Origin: Synechococcus sp. HK01-R
GTDB lineage: Bacteria; Cyanobacteriota; Cyanobacteriia; PCC-6307; Cyanobiaceae
DNA length: 64,000 nt
Direction of reading: 5' to 3'
Assembly (NCBI RefSeq): GCF_014217855.1
Contig: NZ_CP059059.1
Location: 1,302,001 to 1,366,000, forward strand
The position numbers were made by a program, and so were the translations under genes. This document shows, one piece after another, positions 50,978-59,700 of this stretch. A model generated the notes under the pieces. It was given only the letters and a program-made list of their open reading frames with translations, was not told where the DNA came from and made no database searches. Position 1 is the first letter of the stretch, and each line of letters begins with the position of its first letter.

Positions 50978-51738
50978 CGGTTGGTGTCCGGCGGTGCCGG
51001 GGCGTGGTGGTGGTGGCGGTGGGCCAGAGCTGGAGCGGCAGGGCTGTTGCCTCGCTGCCGGTTGCCGTGTCTGGTTGGCGTTCTGTGGCTGGGGCTGGGC
51101 CGCTGCTGCAGGGCCTGGCTCCATCGCCTACCGGCCACCATAGTCTCCGGGCGTCACAGATGGGAAGGCTCCTGGCCAGAAAAGTGGCACACTGCCAGCA
51201 AAACGCCTGCACCGCAGCGGTTCCGCCCTGGCGCTCAGCCTGCCCCGGCTGGGCCAGCCTGCTCGGCATGGCGTCAGGCGTTACGACTGGCGGGGCTGGC
51301 CCGGCATCGGCGCCCAGCACCAGGACCAGCAGCTCCCGGCCCGGCTGACCCGGCCCGGCTGGCGCACCACGGCCACCAGCCCAGCTGCCACCACCGCCAG
51401 ACCGGCCACCACGGCCAGCGCTGCCGGCGCCACCGCCAGCCAGGGCAGGGGGGCACCCCCACCCCCGCCCCCGCCCCTTGAGGCGACGAGGGGCTGGCGG
51501 GCCCGGCCCGCCCACAGCGGAAGCGCAGGGGGGCACGGGGGGGCTGCTGCGCTTTGCGCTGGATGGATGCCCCCGCAGTCGTGAATAATTTTTCTGCCGT
51601 TGACGAAGGAACTCCCCCCGGGTCGGCATCAGGAATCGCCCCAGGGATTACCCCAGCTGGTGCTTAGCTAATGCCCCAGCGAATGCTGAGGGTGATGTTG
51701 TGTCAGTGGCGGGGGGATTGGCGGGGTGTTGTCCAGGA
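50978..51738. other. Intergenic 760 bp with GC-rich low-complexity sequence
   Basis: No reliable gene. The overlapping minus-strand ORF at 50877-51629 is Gly/Pro/Arg low-complexity and is rejected. The segment 51456-51477 holds four cytosine runs of 4-5 bases separated by single bases, so the minus strand can form a G-quadruplex. The promoter of the ArdA run is presumably here. Confidence 0.6.
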
Positions 51739-51936
51739 TCAGCGGTAGGACTTGAGCAGGGCATTGATGCGTTGCCGAGAAACGCCTAGGGCCGAGGCCA
51801 GTTGTACTGCGACACCACGGGGCCAGGATGTGCCGAGAGCCCTGACGACACGATCAACGGCTGCGGATGTATCTGTGTCGGGATTGAATGTTGCTATGAG
51901 CCCGGACAGTTCAGCTGGGGTGGCGGTGGATGGCAT
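51739..51936 (-). CDS. Small helix-turn-helix protein (65 aa)
   Basis: ATG 51936 gives a compact protein with an HTH VAVQLASALGVSRQRINALL at the C-terminus. The upstream extension to 52110 is not convincing. A Cro-type regulator near the iteron region is plausible. It follows the 100-residue gene on the same strand. Confidence 0.62.
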   Translation of the reverse strand: MPSTATPAELSGLIATFNPDTDTSAAVDRVVRALGTSWPRGVAVQLASALGVSRQRINALLKSYR

Positions 51937-51977
51937 TGGTGGGTTTGGGTGTCTGTTCAGTTGTTCGGGCTGTTGGA

Positions 51978-52280
51978 TCAGACAGCGGACCACATGGGTT
52001 GTGGGTGTGGCAGGTGGTCTTCCTTTGGGCGTTGTGTATCTGCAGAGCAGGTTGCATTGACTGGCCAGCGTTGTCCGTCTCTGGCTGGTTGCCAGGGGTG
52101 TTGCTGCCATAGGGCCAGCGCTGCTGACTGGTTCAGGATGCTGTCATCAGCTGCGGCACCGATGATTTGGTTGCGGTCGTCAAGGATGAATAGGGCTTTG
52201 CGTTGGTGTACGGGGAGCCGATTTCTGTGGATGGGTTTGTCCAGCTGGGTTATCGCTGGGCAGGGGTGCTGGAGCTGCAT
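51978..52280 (-). CDS. Element protein of unknown function (100 aa)
   Basis: I take ATG 52280 (MQLQHPCPAITQ); the longer frame to 52520 overlaps the iteron region and looks noncoding. The middle has a probable sheet-helix unit (RKALFILDDRNQIIGAAADDSI) and a Trp-rich run ALALWQQHPWQPARDGQRW. Not recognised. It is divergent from the zinc-finger gene. Confidence 0.5.
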   Translation of the reverse strand: MQLQHPCPAITQLDKPIHRNRLPVHQRKALFILDDRNQIIGAAADDSILNQSAALALWQQHPWQPARDGQRWPVNATCSADTQRPKEDHLPHPQPMWSAV

Positions 52281-52475
52281 TGGGGCTGAGTAGGTCTCTT
52301 CACTGTGACCACTGCACTTGATCGGGACTGATGCGCTCAAGAAAGAGCCTATGCACCTCGCCAATTTTCCATCCTTCCAACGCAAGTTTTGGCCTGTAGT
52401 TGAGGACAATTCCGGCCTATGCGTGGGGCGGTTGAGGTGAGTTTTAGCCGGACAGATGGGGCGTTTGAGCCCTAG

Positions 52476-52749
52476 TGTCCGCGTAAGAAATGTCCGCGTA
52501 AAAGATGGGGACGACAGCACGGTGTGAGCAGTGCGGGAAGGGGATCGAGGCCGCTAGGCGGACGCGTAGGTTTTGTTCTGACGCTTGTCGGAAGAAGGCG
52601 AAGAGGGCTTACGCGGACACGGCTGGATCACCGGCAGCCGACTGTCCGCCTAAAAAATGTCCGCCTAAGGACTGTCCGCCTAAGGCTTGCGCGGACAAAT
52701 GTCCGCCTAAGGCTTGCGCGGACACGGCTGGATCTGATGTGTTGTCCGC
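52476..52749. repeat. Iteron-like TGTCCGC repeat array
   Basis: TGTCCGCGTAA occurs at 52476-52486 and 52491-52501, just before the ATG of the zinc-finger gene. Inside the gene TGTCCGCCTAA occurs at 52643, 52658, 52673 and 52700, with the reverse form at 52609-52619 and GCGGACA at 52691-52697 and 52718-52724. The copies form inverted pairs. This could be an origin, partition or operator region. Confidence 0.75.
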
Positions 52750-54037
52750 GGAAGCAGGTGAGGTTGCGGTGTCCGGCTTAGCGGTTACGGCTGAAGCCGA
52801 GCCAGCCCCAGCCCCAGCTGAGCCCGTGACGGATGCCCCGGCCCAGGTGAAGGTGGTGATCACGCCAAGCGATGAGCCTGACCAAAAAGGTGGAGCCCAG
52901 ATCTCCACCCCTGGCTTGCTGTGTGTGTCCGAGCCTGCTGAGCCAGCTGCTGGCGACACCCCAGCACCAGTCACCGATCAAAAGGGTCCCCGCCAGATGG
53001 GGACCATTGATCAGAAGGGTGTCAGTCAGATTGACGCCCTTACCGAACCGCCAACCCCAGCCCCGACTGCTGTCCTGTCGATCACCCCGGACGAGCAGGC
53101 GCTTGCTGAGGAGCACGGGTTGCAGTTGGGCAAGAACGCACAGGGAAAGGACTGGTGGGTTGCTCCTGCGGGTGCAAGTCAGGCGGCCAGGGCATTGGCA
53201 CGGGAGTTGAATTTCAACCGGGATGCCACCCCCCAGCGGGGGGACGCAGCAGAGCGCGGATCAAAAATCGAGTCCACGGGTGCAAGCGGCAAAGTGGCTG
53301 TCCGCGCCTGGGATGGGGCGGTATTGCGAGCGGAGGCGGTTAGCGGGGAGTTGGTGTTACCGGCAGCGGAAGCGCTAGCCAGCCGTCCCCTGGATCTGGA
53401 GCTGGAGGGCGATCTGCCTTGCAGGGTGGATGGTCTGGATGGCGAATGGCTGTTGCATGGCACCTGCGTGCGGAGCGAAGACCACTTGGCGATGGTCTTG
53501 TCGGCCGATCGGCAGCGCGCTGCGGTGGTGCTGCTGGAGGCCGTGAAGTTGAGCAAGACGCTGTCCAGCCACGGGTATTTGATGCGGACGCTGGAGCAGG
53601 AGAAAGCCGGATTTGAGCCGGATGTGCGGCTGGTGACGACCACGGAGGGTGGAGTGACCAGAACGGTGACGGCACCGCTGCAGGAGCCTGCTGCTGCCCC
53701 TGTGACCACGGCCCCTGCCGTGGAGTTGAAGGAACTGCCGGCAGCGATCCTGAAGAAGCTGCCGGACGATGTCGTGCATCACGGCAATCGCCCCTGTCGT
53801 GTTGTCGGCGATCCACACGAATGGCTGTGGGTGTGCTCCCGGCCTGCTACCAGCAATGCGTTGCTGAAGCGCAAGGCGGGTCGGAGGTGGCTGGTGGTGT
53901 CCTGCGTGGAGGGCGCTGTTCAGCTGATCCAACCCCGGGTGGAGGCCGGCGATGCGGATGCCGCGGCCAATGGCTTAGCAGCTGCGTTTATGGGCGAAGT
54001 GCTCAACCTGGAGAATCCGCTGGAGGCGGTGGCCTGA
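52505..54037 (+). CDS. Zinc-finger protein with CPPK repeats and C-terminal domain (510 aa)
   Basis: Residues 7-30 form a short zinc finger (CEQCGKGIEAARRTRRFCSD, with Cys at 7, 10, 24 and 28), followed by a basic helix. Next come the repeats CPPKKCPPKDCPPKACADKCPPK (about residues 46-73), encoded by the iteron-like DNA array. A long acidic Ala/Pro/Glu-rich linker with QKG-containing repeats (DQKGGAQIS, DQKGPRQMG, DQKGVSQID) leads to two similar C-terminal modules, LPCRVDGLDGEWLLHGTCVR and NRPCRVVGDPHEWLWVCSRP. I infer a DNA-binding regulator or replication initiator of the element. I do not recognise the family. Confidence 0.72.
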   Translation: MGTTARCEQCGKGIEAARRTRRFCSDACRKKAKRAYADTAGSPAADCPPKKCPPKDCPPKACADKCPPKACADTAGSDVLSAEAGEVAVSGLAVTAEAEPAPAPAEPVTDAPAQVKVVITPSDEPDQKGGAQISTPGLLCVSEPAEPAAGDTPAPVTDQKGPRQMGTIDQKGVSQIDALTEPPTPAPTAVLSITPDEQALAEEHGLQLGKNAQGKDWWVAPAGASQAARALARELNFNRDATPQRGDAAERGSKIESTGASGKVAVRAWDGAVLRAEAVSGELVLPAAEALASRPLDLELEGDLPCRVDGLDGEWLLHGTCVRSEDHLAMVLSADRQRAAVVLLEAVKLSKTLSSHGYLMRTLEQEKAGFEPDVRLVTTTEGGVTRTVTAPLQEPAAAPVTTAPAVELKELPAAILKKLPDDVVHHGNRPCRVVGDPHEWLWVCSRPATSNALLKRKAGRRWLVVSCVEGAVQLIQPRVEAGDADAAANGLAAAFMGEVLNLENPLEAVA

Positions 54038-54130
54038 ATCCAACGCTGGTTGCGCTCTACAGCCACCGCCCTGGCAGTGGTGCAGTCGGTGGACGCCTAC
54101 TCCGAGTGCGCGGCACCACGCCTGAAAAGG

Positions 54131-54403
54131 TCAACCGCCCAGGCGTGGCATCCCCTGCAGCAACAGCTGGCCGAGCATCGCTCGCTGTCCCTCGCTGAGC
54201 TGCAGGAGCTTGCGACACATCTCCTGCAGGGCTGTGGTGTCTGCTGTGGAGTCGATCACCCTGCGCAGCCGTTCAATCTCAAATTGATGCGCTGTGTCCT
54301 GCTCCACGATCAAAGTCGCTGCACCCACCGTGGCGCTGTTCAGCATCCACTGCAACTGCGTAGCGAGAACAACACAAACTGCCTTGCACAGTTCTTGTAT
54401 CAT
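54131..54403 (-). CDS. Small coiled-coil-like element protein (90 aa)
   Basis: A leucine-rich, helical protein (FEIERLRRVIDSTADTTALQEMCRKLLQLSEGQR) with heptad-like spacing. The overlapping plus-strand ORF (54050-54433) is Cys/His-rich and less coding-like, so I favour the minus strand. Not recognised. Confidence 0.5.
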   Translation of the reverse strand: MIQELCKAVCVVLATQLQWMLNSATVGAATLIVEQDTAHQFEIERLRRVIDSTADTTALQEMCRKLLQLSEGQRAMLGQLLLQGMPRLGG

Positions 54404-54429
54404 TTGTGCATCAATCAGCGGGGTCAGCC

Positions 54430-54594
54430 ATGACTACTGCTACAGCGCAAGGCAACAAGAACCAAAAAATCCGCAACGAACTGGCTGGCACAGGTGCTGA
54501 TCCCTTTGCCATTGCTGCCCAGGCTTTGGCTCGCAATGAGGAGCTGCTGAACCACATCCAGCGGCTGGAAGCGATGCTGCGGCTAAAGCCCTAG
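54430..54594 (+). CDS. Small helical element protein (54 aa)
   Basis: From ATG 54430 (MTTATAQGNKNQKIRNEL). The C-terminal half is helical and charged (LARNEELLNHIQRLEAMLRL), resembling a short coiled coil. It begins 27 bp from the divergent 90-residue gene. No function known. Confidence 0.5.
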   Translation: MTTATAQGNKNQKIRNELAGTGADPFAIAAQALARNEELLNHIQRLEAMLRLKP

Positions 54595-54644
54595 GTCGCC
54601 ACCAGCAGCAGGTTTTGCTGCGGCAGTTGGCCGCCACGAACCCG

Positions 54645-55571
54645 TCAAGCCGTCAACGCCGGCAGCTCAAGGGCTTCCAGGTCGGCTGGGTCGATGTCTT
54701 GGCCCTGGAGGTGCTTGCGGATGTCGGCGATGCCGCGTTGTCGTAGTTGGCCGGCTCGAGTGCGGCTGTCGCCGTGGTCTGCGGCGATTTCAGCGAGGGT
54801 GCGGCCCTGGAAGTAGGTGCCGAGGATGTATTTGCGATCTCGCTCATTTGTGTGCTTGATGAGGCTCCGAGCGAATTCAGCCCGAGCTGAGGCGAGTTCA
54901 GCCTCGTGGAGTTCTTCATTGGTGGCGCCAGAGGCGGCGATCAGCTCGTGGAGCAGGCTGGCGTCTTCTTGGCTGTTGCTTCCATTTTTTCGGCAGTGGG
55001 CATCGAGGCTGCTGACCAGTTTCATGGTGCCGGCAACGATGGTCTCCTGGATCTGGGCGGCAGTGAGTTTTGACTTCTCGACCAGATAAGCCAGAGGTGG
55101 GTCGATACCTTTCAGCGCCCGGTATTCGGAGATGAGTTTATTTAGTCGTTTCCACTGATCATTTCGGTTTGCAGGAACATGAATCAGGGGCAGGTCGTTT
55201 TCATAGGACCTTCCTACGGCCTGCAAGATCCACCAGTAGGCGTAGGTGGAGAACGCAAAGCCGCGTTCAAAGTCAAACTTTTCGGCAGCTCTTATGAGGC
55301 CGATCGTTCCCGCCTGGATGAGGTCCTGGAGTTGATCCTGGTCATTGCTCAATCCGCGTTTGTATTTATTGGCGATTTTTATGACGAGGCGCAGGTTGCC
55401 TTCTACTAGGCGATTCCTGGCTTTCAGGCCACGCCTGGCAATAGCTGGTGGGCATGGGGCTGGGTGTTCAAGCCAGGCCTTTACGAGGCGCCCTGCATGG
55501 ATCTGCGCTTCGCGTGACATGACCGGGCGTGCGCTGCAGAAGCTGGTCAGTGTTTGATCAAGCCCGTGCAT
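54645..55571 (-). CDS. Sigma-70 family factor of the element (308 aa)
   Basis: Region 2 is complete: [20 protein letters not shown], then [37 protein letters not shown], the core-binding and -10 recognition helices. Region 3 is around residues 130-190 ([19 protein letters not shown]), and region 4 is present as [41 protein letters not shown] with its HTH. It resembles cyanobacterial group 2 sigma factors but is shorter and divergent. It probably redirects host RNA polymerase to element promoters, as late regulator of the virion genes on the other strand. A start at ATG 55520 is possible. Confidence 0.87.
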   Translation of the reverse strand: MHGLDQTLTSFCSARPVMSREAQIHAGRLVKAWLEHPAPCPPAIARRGLKARNRLVEGNLRLVIKIANKYKRGLSNDQDQLQDLIQAGTIGLIRAAEKFDFERGFAFSTYAYWWILQAVGRSYENDLPLIHVPANRNDQWKRLNKLISEYRALKGIDPPLAYLVEKSKLTAAQIQETIVAGTMKLVSSLDAHCRKNGSNSQEDASLLHELIAASGATNEELHEAELASARAEFARSLIKHTNERDRKYILGTYFQGRTLAEIAADHGDSRTRAGQLRQRGIADIRKHLQGQDIDPADLEALELPALTA

Positions 55572-55635
55572 TGGTTGTGGCAGCGGAGTCCTTTTGCGAG
55601 GTTGCCACGACCCGGGGGCAGATGGAATTGGTTAA

Positions 55636-55836
55636 TCAGAGGTTTTCGTAGAAAGCCTGCAACGAAGAAGTCGCTTGCAGCTGCTCTTCAGCAGCGGCAC
55701 GGTCCAGGGCAATCATGTGCTTGTTAATAACCACACGGCAGTAGCTGCTAACGGATAGGCCGTGCGCTGCGGCAAGGGCCTCCAGACGCTCCTTTAGGGG
55801 TGCGTCAACGCTCACCTGAACGATTGGCTGTCGCAT
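55636..55836 (-). CDS. Ribbon-helix-helix protein (66 aa)
   Basis: The first strand QVSVDAPLKERLEALAAAHG followed by LSVSSYCRVVINKHMI is the ribbon-helix-helix pattern of CopG/Arc/RelB repressors and antitoxins. No toxin gene accompanies it, so a stand-alone repressor of the sigma factor or of the divergent virion genes is most likely. It stands between the two at 55571 and 55958. Confidence 0.75.
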   Translation of the reverse strand: MRQPIVQVSVDAPLKERLEALAAAHGLSVSSYCRVVINKHMIALDRAAAEEQLQATSSLQAFYENL

Positions 55837-55957
55837 CTATTCGGTCAATAGCTGTTAGTAATTTTCTCACGGATTCGTTCTGGCGGTTGGGATTCAGCAA
55901 ACTACATTCGGGGTGACGCCTTTCTTCTGGCGCATGAAATGCCGCTGAGTCAGCCAG
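55837..55957. promoter_or_regulatory. Divergent region before the virion module
   Basis: A 121-bp A/T-richer stretch between the RHH gene and the first virion gene. It should hold both promoters. No clear -35/-10 pair or palindrome is recognised. Confidence 0.35.
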
Positions 55958-56758
55958 ATGATCATTGATCCCATTTCAGCTGGCGTTGCTGGTGTTTCGA
56001 CAATCCTTGGTGTTTTCCAGGGTGTTGCCCAGAACCGTGCTCAGCAACAGGATTACCTCAACCGGACTGCCTACGCGAATGCCAGCGCCAAGTTCAACCA
56101 ATGGCAGGCAGGGCTGAACCAACGGACGAGCAACCTCAACTCGCAGTACAACTACTGGGCCGAAACGGTCAACTACAACCAGCAGCTGGCGTACACGTCA
56201 CAGCTGCGCAACTACGACCTGGCGATGGAGATTGCCCAGGCGGAGAAGGTATGGGAGACGCGGGTAGGTGCTGGCACGGACTACCTCGTCAACAGCCAGG
56301 CATTGAGCGACAAGTTCGCCGAGGAAGGCATGAGCCGCGCTGTGGGGATGCAGCAGTACATGTACCGGGCCATGCAGCAGTCGGCTGCGTTCCAAGCGCA
56401 GATGACCGAAGGACAGTCGATTGATCGGATCGTGAACAACTTCTCCCGCCAAGTGGGGGACATGCAGACGTTGCAGGCAATCAACCAAAAGCTGTCTGAA
56501 CGCCAGTACAACCGAGATCAACTGGGGCGGATCACGGAGTATCTGAGTCAGTACAACAGTCAGGGTTTTTTCAAAGCACAAACGCGGATGAATCCGCTTG
56601 CACCATTCCCGCCATTGCCGTCTTTGGTGACGCCACCACCGCCGTCGATGAGTGGCGGTGCGCCGAGTGGTACGGCTGCTGGTCTGAATATCGGCAGTGC
56701 CGTGTTGGGTGGCGTGAACACCTACATCAACACAGCTACAGCGATCAAGAAACTCTGA
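55958..56758 (+). CDS. Internal virion (core) protein, T7 gp14-like (266 aa)
   Basis: Resembles the small internal core protein of T7-like podoviruses in size, gene order and character. An N-terminal hydrophobic stretch (ISAGVAGVSTILGVFQGV) is followed by long Gln/Asn-rich helices (NQWQAGLNQRTSNLNSQYNY, then YTSQLRNYDLAMEIAQAEKVW) and a Pro/Gly-rich tail before a final hydrophobic region. The protein would be ejected with DNA to build a channel through the cell envelope. It is the first gene of the plus-strand virion block, with the next gene 11 bp downstream. Direct homology was not verified. Confidence 0.65.
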   Translation: MIIDPISAGVAGVSTILGVFQGVAQNRAQQQDYLNRTAYANASAKFNQWQAGLNQRTSNLNSQYNYWAETVNYNQQLAYTSQLRNYDLAMEIAQAEKVWETRVGAGTDYLVNSQALSDKFAEEGMSRAVGMQQYMYRAMQQSAAFQAQMTEGQSIDRIVNNFSRQVGDMQTLQAINQKLSERQYNRDQLGRITEYLSQYNSQGFFKAQTRMNPLAPFPPLPSLVTPPPPSMSGGAPSGTAAGLNIGSAVLGGVNTYINTATAIKKL

Positions 56759-56768
56759 GGGTTGAACC

Positions 56769-59700
56769 ATGGCACGCGAGATTGATTTACCCCAGGGACA
56801 GATTCAGCCATCTGCCAGGCCGCTGGATGCTTTCATCCGACCTGCTGACATCAACGTTGCGAAGCCAAATCAGCTGGCGCAGTTGGGTCAGCCAAAGGGC
56901 GTCAGAACGATTGGCACTGGCGCTACGCCAGATAGTCGGGGTCGCAACAGCTATGTCCAGCTGGCCGAAGCGTTGGAGCCGTTTAACAGGAACCTGACGC
57001 AGGTACTACAAACCGCTGGGTTGATGTATGCCCAGGAGCAGATTGCAGAAGGCGAGAAGCAGGCCCGCAATCAGGTATTGCAGGCGATGGCTCAGAACGA
57101 CTCTGCAATGGAGTCGGAGGAGCTGCAGCGTGCGGCGATGAATCGCTCGCTGGCTGCTAAGGATCCCCAGGCCGGGGGATTCATGGCGATGCTGAATCCG
57201 TATCAGCAGATCGGCTGGGAGCGGGGCAAATCAAAGATGGCAGCGCAGGAGGCAGAGATTGGCCTGCCTGCCTTCATTGCACAGAACAACAGCAAAATCG
57301 ACTACACCGCCCCCGATCAAGGGTTTGCGGTGTTGGCGCAACTGCAGGCGCAGTACACCGCCCAGTTGGCGCAGAAATATGGGGTGGATGCCAGTAGCCC
57401 TGGCTTCCAGAAGTACACCCTGCCGTCACTGGAGAAAGCGCAGGAGAAGGTACAGACAGCTCATGTTGCGGATCGGAAGGCTTATTTCGACACAGCAGCG
57501 GTTGGGCAGGCATCAGCGCAGTTAGCGCAGCTGTATCGCAACGCCAAAACCACAGGTCAGGTTGAGTTCAAGGGACAGGTTTATTCCTTTGCTACAAACC
57601 CGGACTATTTCTGGGGTGCGCTATCAGCTCGTGCGCAGGAGATTGTTAGCACAACTGTGCTGAGCGGATCTCTGCCTGGTGAGGCATCAAAGCGTTCTGA
57701 GTCGATCTTTCAATCGCTTCGTTCCGTTGCCGACTACAAGAGCGATAAGGAGTATCGCTATTTCATCGACAACATTCAGGGCACTGAAATCAAGCGTGAT
57801 GTCAACGGCAAGGCTGTCATCAATCCCTTCACGCAGCAGCCTGATCGGCTGACGTGGGGTGAGCAGTATTCGCAGGAATCTCTGGATTCAGAGATCAAGT
57901 ACGGGCAGGCGGGTTACGCAGAACGCAAGCGTCAGCGAGAGGAAGCGGTTGAAGCACCTGGCGGGTTGGAGGACCGGCTATTGCGGGCGACAGCTGGCAT
58001 GGAGGTAGGGCCAGAGCGCAATCAAATAGCTGATGCAACTGCCCTGCAGTTCTTCCAGGAGCAGAAAGCAAAGAACATTCCGGTTAGCTGGGCAGAGATC
58101 AAGCGTCGCCAGAAGAATCTGCTGGATCTGAACACTGATCTACGCACGCAGGGATTGGATCCGAATGTGGCCTCGGATTACTTCATTGGTTTGGAGCAGC
58201 GTCGTGGCAGCAATTTCAATGCCAGGGATGAGCGTCTAAGGGTTGATGAGATTGCTGCTCAGCTACCAGAGAAGGACCGGGCAGCGTTCACCACCCGTGC
58301 ATTGGGGTTGATCAAGGACCGGGAGGAGGAGCAGCAGAAGTTCACGGGGTACAACGCAACTCGTGATTCGGTGTTGCGGACCAACATCAACTCACTGCTG
58401 GATCGGAACTATGGCCCGCAGAACGAACGGAACAAGGTCAACCGCACGGAGTCAGAACGGAGGATGCGGCTTGGTCTGACGGCATTGGCCAACCAGCGGT
58501 TGCTGGAGAAGGAAGCGCAACTGAAGCGACGGCTGAATGATTCCGAGGTCCGCCAGACGGTACAGCAGGCGATTGATGACTACGGCAAGGGTGACGGCGG
58601 GGGTAGCACCGCCACGAGTGGCAGGCGGAATCAGCAGCGGGATTACCTATTCCCTGGCGGCAAGTTCAGTGATGAGCCGTCTGTACGTCCGAGTGATGTG
58701 CAGGCTGCGAGCCAGCCACGCAATCCAGACGGCACCCCCAAGCAGCAGGTGCCAGGCGGGAAATATGGCGAGGGGGATCTGGACTATCTGCCTGATCGGA
58801 AGATGCTGCTTCGTAACTTCCGGGACAAGGCAATCCTTTCAGCGCCTGCCGTTGATCGGTTGATTGACCTGGTGGTGAAAGGCAAGCCATTGCCTGCTGC
58901 GGTGCAGCGTGCATGGCGTGATGCAGGTGCTCGGAACTTGGGTGAGTTTCTGCTTGAGCAGGCGGATTTTTACCCCGACATCGAGCTGGCCCCGCAGGTG
59001 CGGCAGAAGGTCCAGCAGGTGGCGTCTGCACAGGCGGCTGCGCAGAACTACCCAGTTGCACAGGCGCAGTCCTCACAACAGACGCCGTTGTTGGCATCGT
59101 TCGGCAACTGGGCGATGAACACATTGCTGGGCACTGCTCCAGCCGCTGCAGCTGAGATGCCATCAACGGCCAGCAATGGTGTGCGTCCTGGCCCGCCTCC
59201 TGGCCCGCGTCCAGGAGGCAGCACTCCAGGCGGTGGCGGTGGTTCACCGGCACCAGGCGGCGGCGATGGTGGTTCACGCCCTGGCAGTCGTCGGCCTGGG
59301 CCAGCACCAGCTGCGCCTGCACTGCCTCCACCTGAGCGGGCGCCGGTTGGTGCTGCACCCGTTGCTATTGAAGTGACGCCGTATCAGGGGACTGCAGCTG
59401 CTCCGATGCAGGTGGCAACAGCGTCTGGGCCGTTGCCATTCAAGCCACTGCCGGGCCCTAGTTACCAGCCGCAGGCTGCGCCATTTGATCCAACCGAGGG
59501 AGGTGCCGCCCGCCCTTTTGGGCCTAGCGGCTCCTTTGAGAAGCCGGTGAGTGTTGTCTACGAGAACCGTTCAGGTCAACCAGGCGTCGATCTGTACTTC
59601 CCCAGCAAGCGATTCCCTGCGGTGCTGGGAGGTGTGGTGAAGGACGTGAGCAGTGAGCCGGGATACGGCAACTACGTCGTGGTCGAGTCCACCGATCCAC

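Noticed and set aside
50877-51629. 250-codon minus-strand ORF upstream of the ArdA run
   Set aside because: Runs of Gly, Pro and Arg from GC-rich low-complexity DNA; it overlaps a better-supported acidic gene in another frame.
54050-54433. Plus-strand ORF of 127 codons opposite a small minus-strand gene
   Set aside because: Rich in Cys, His and Gln with no helical pattern; the minus-strand frame looks more protein-like.
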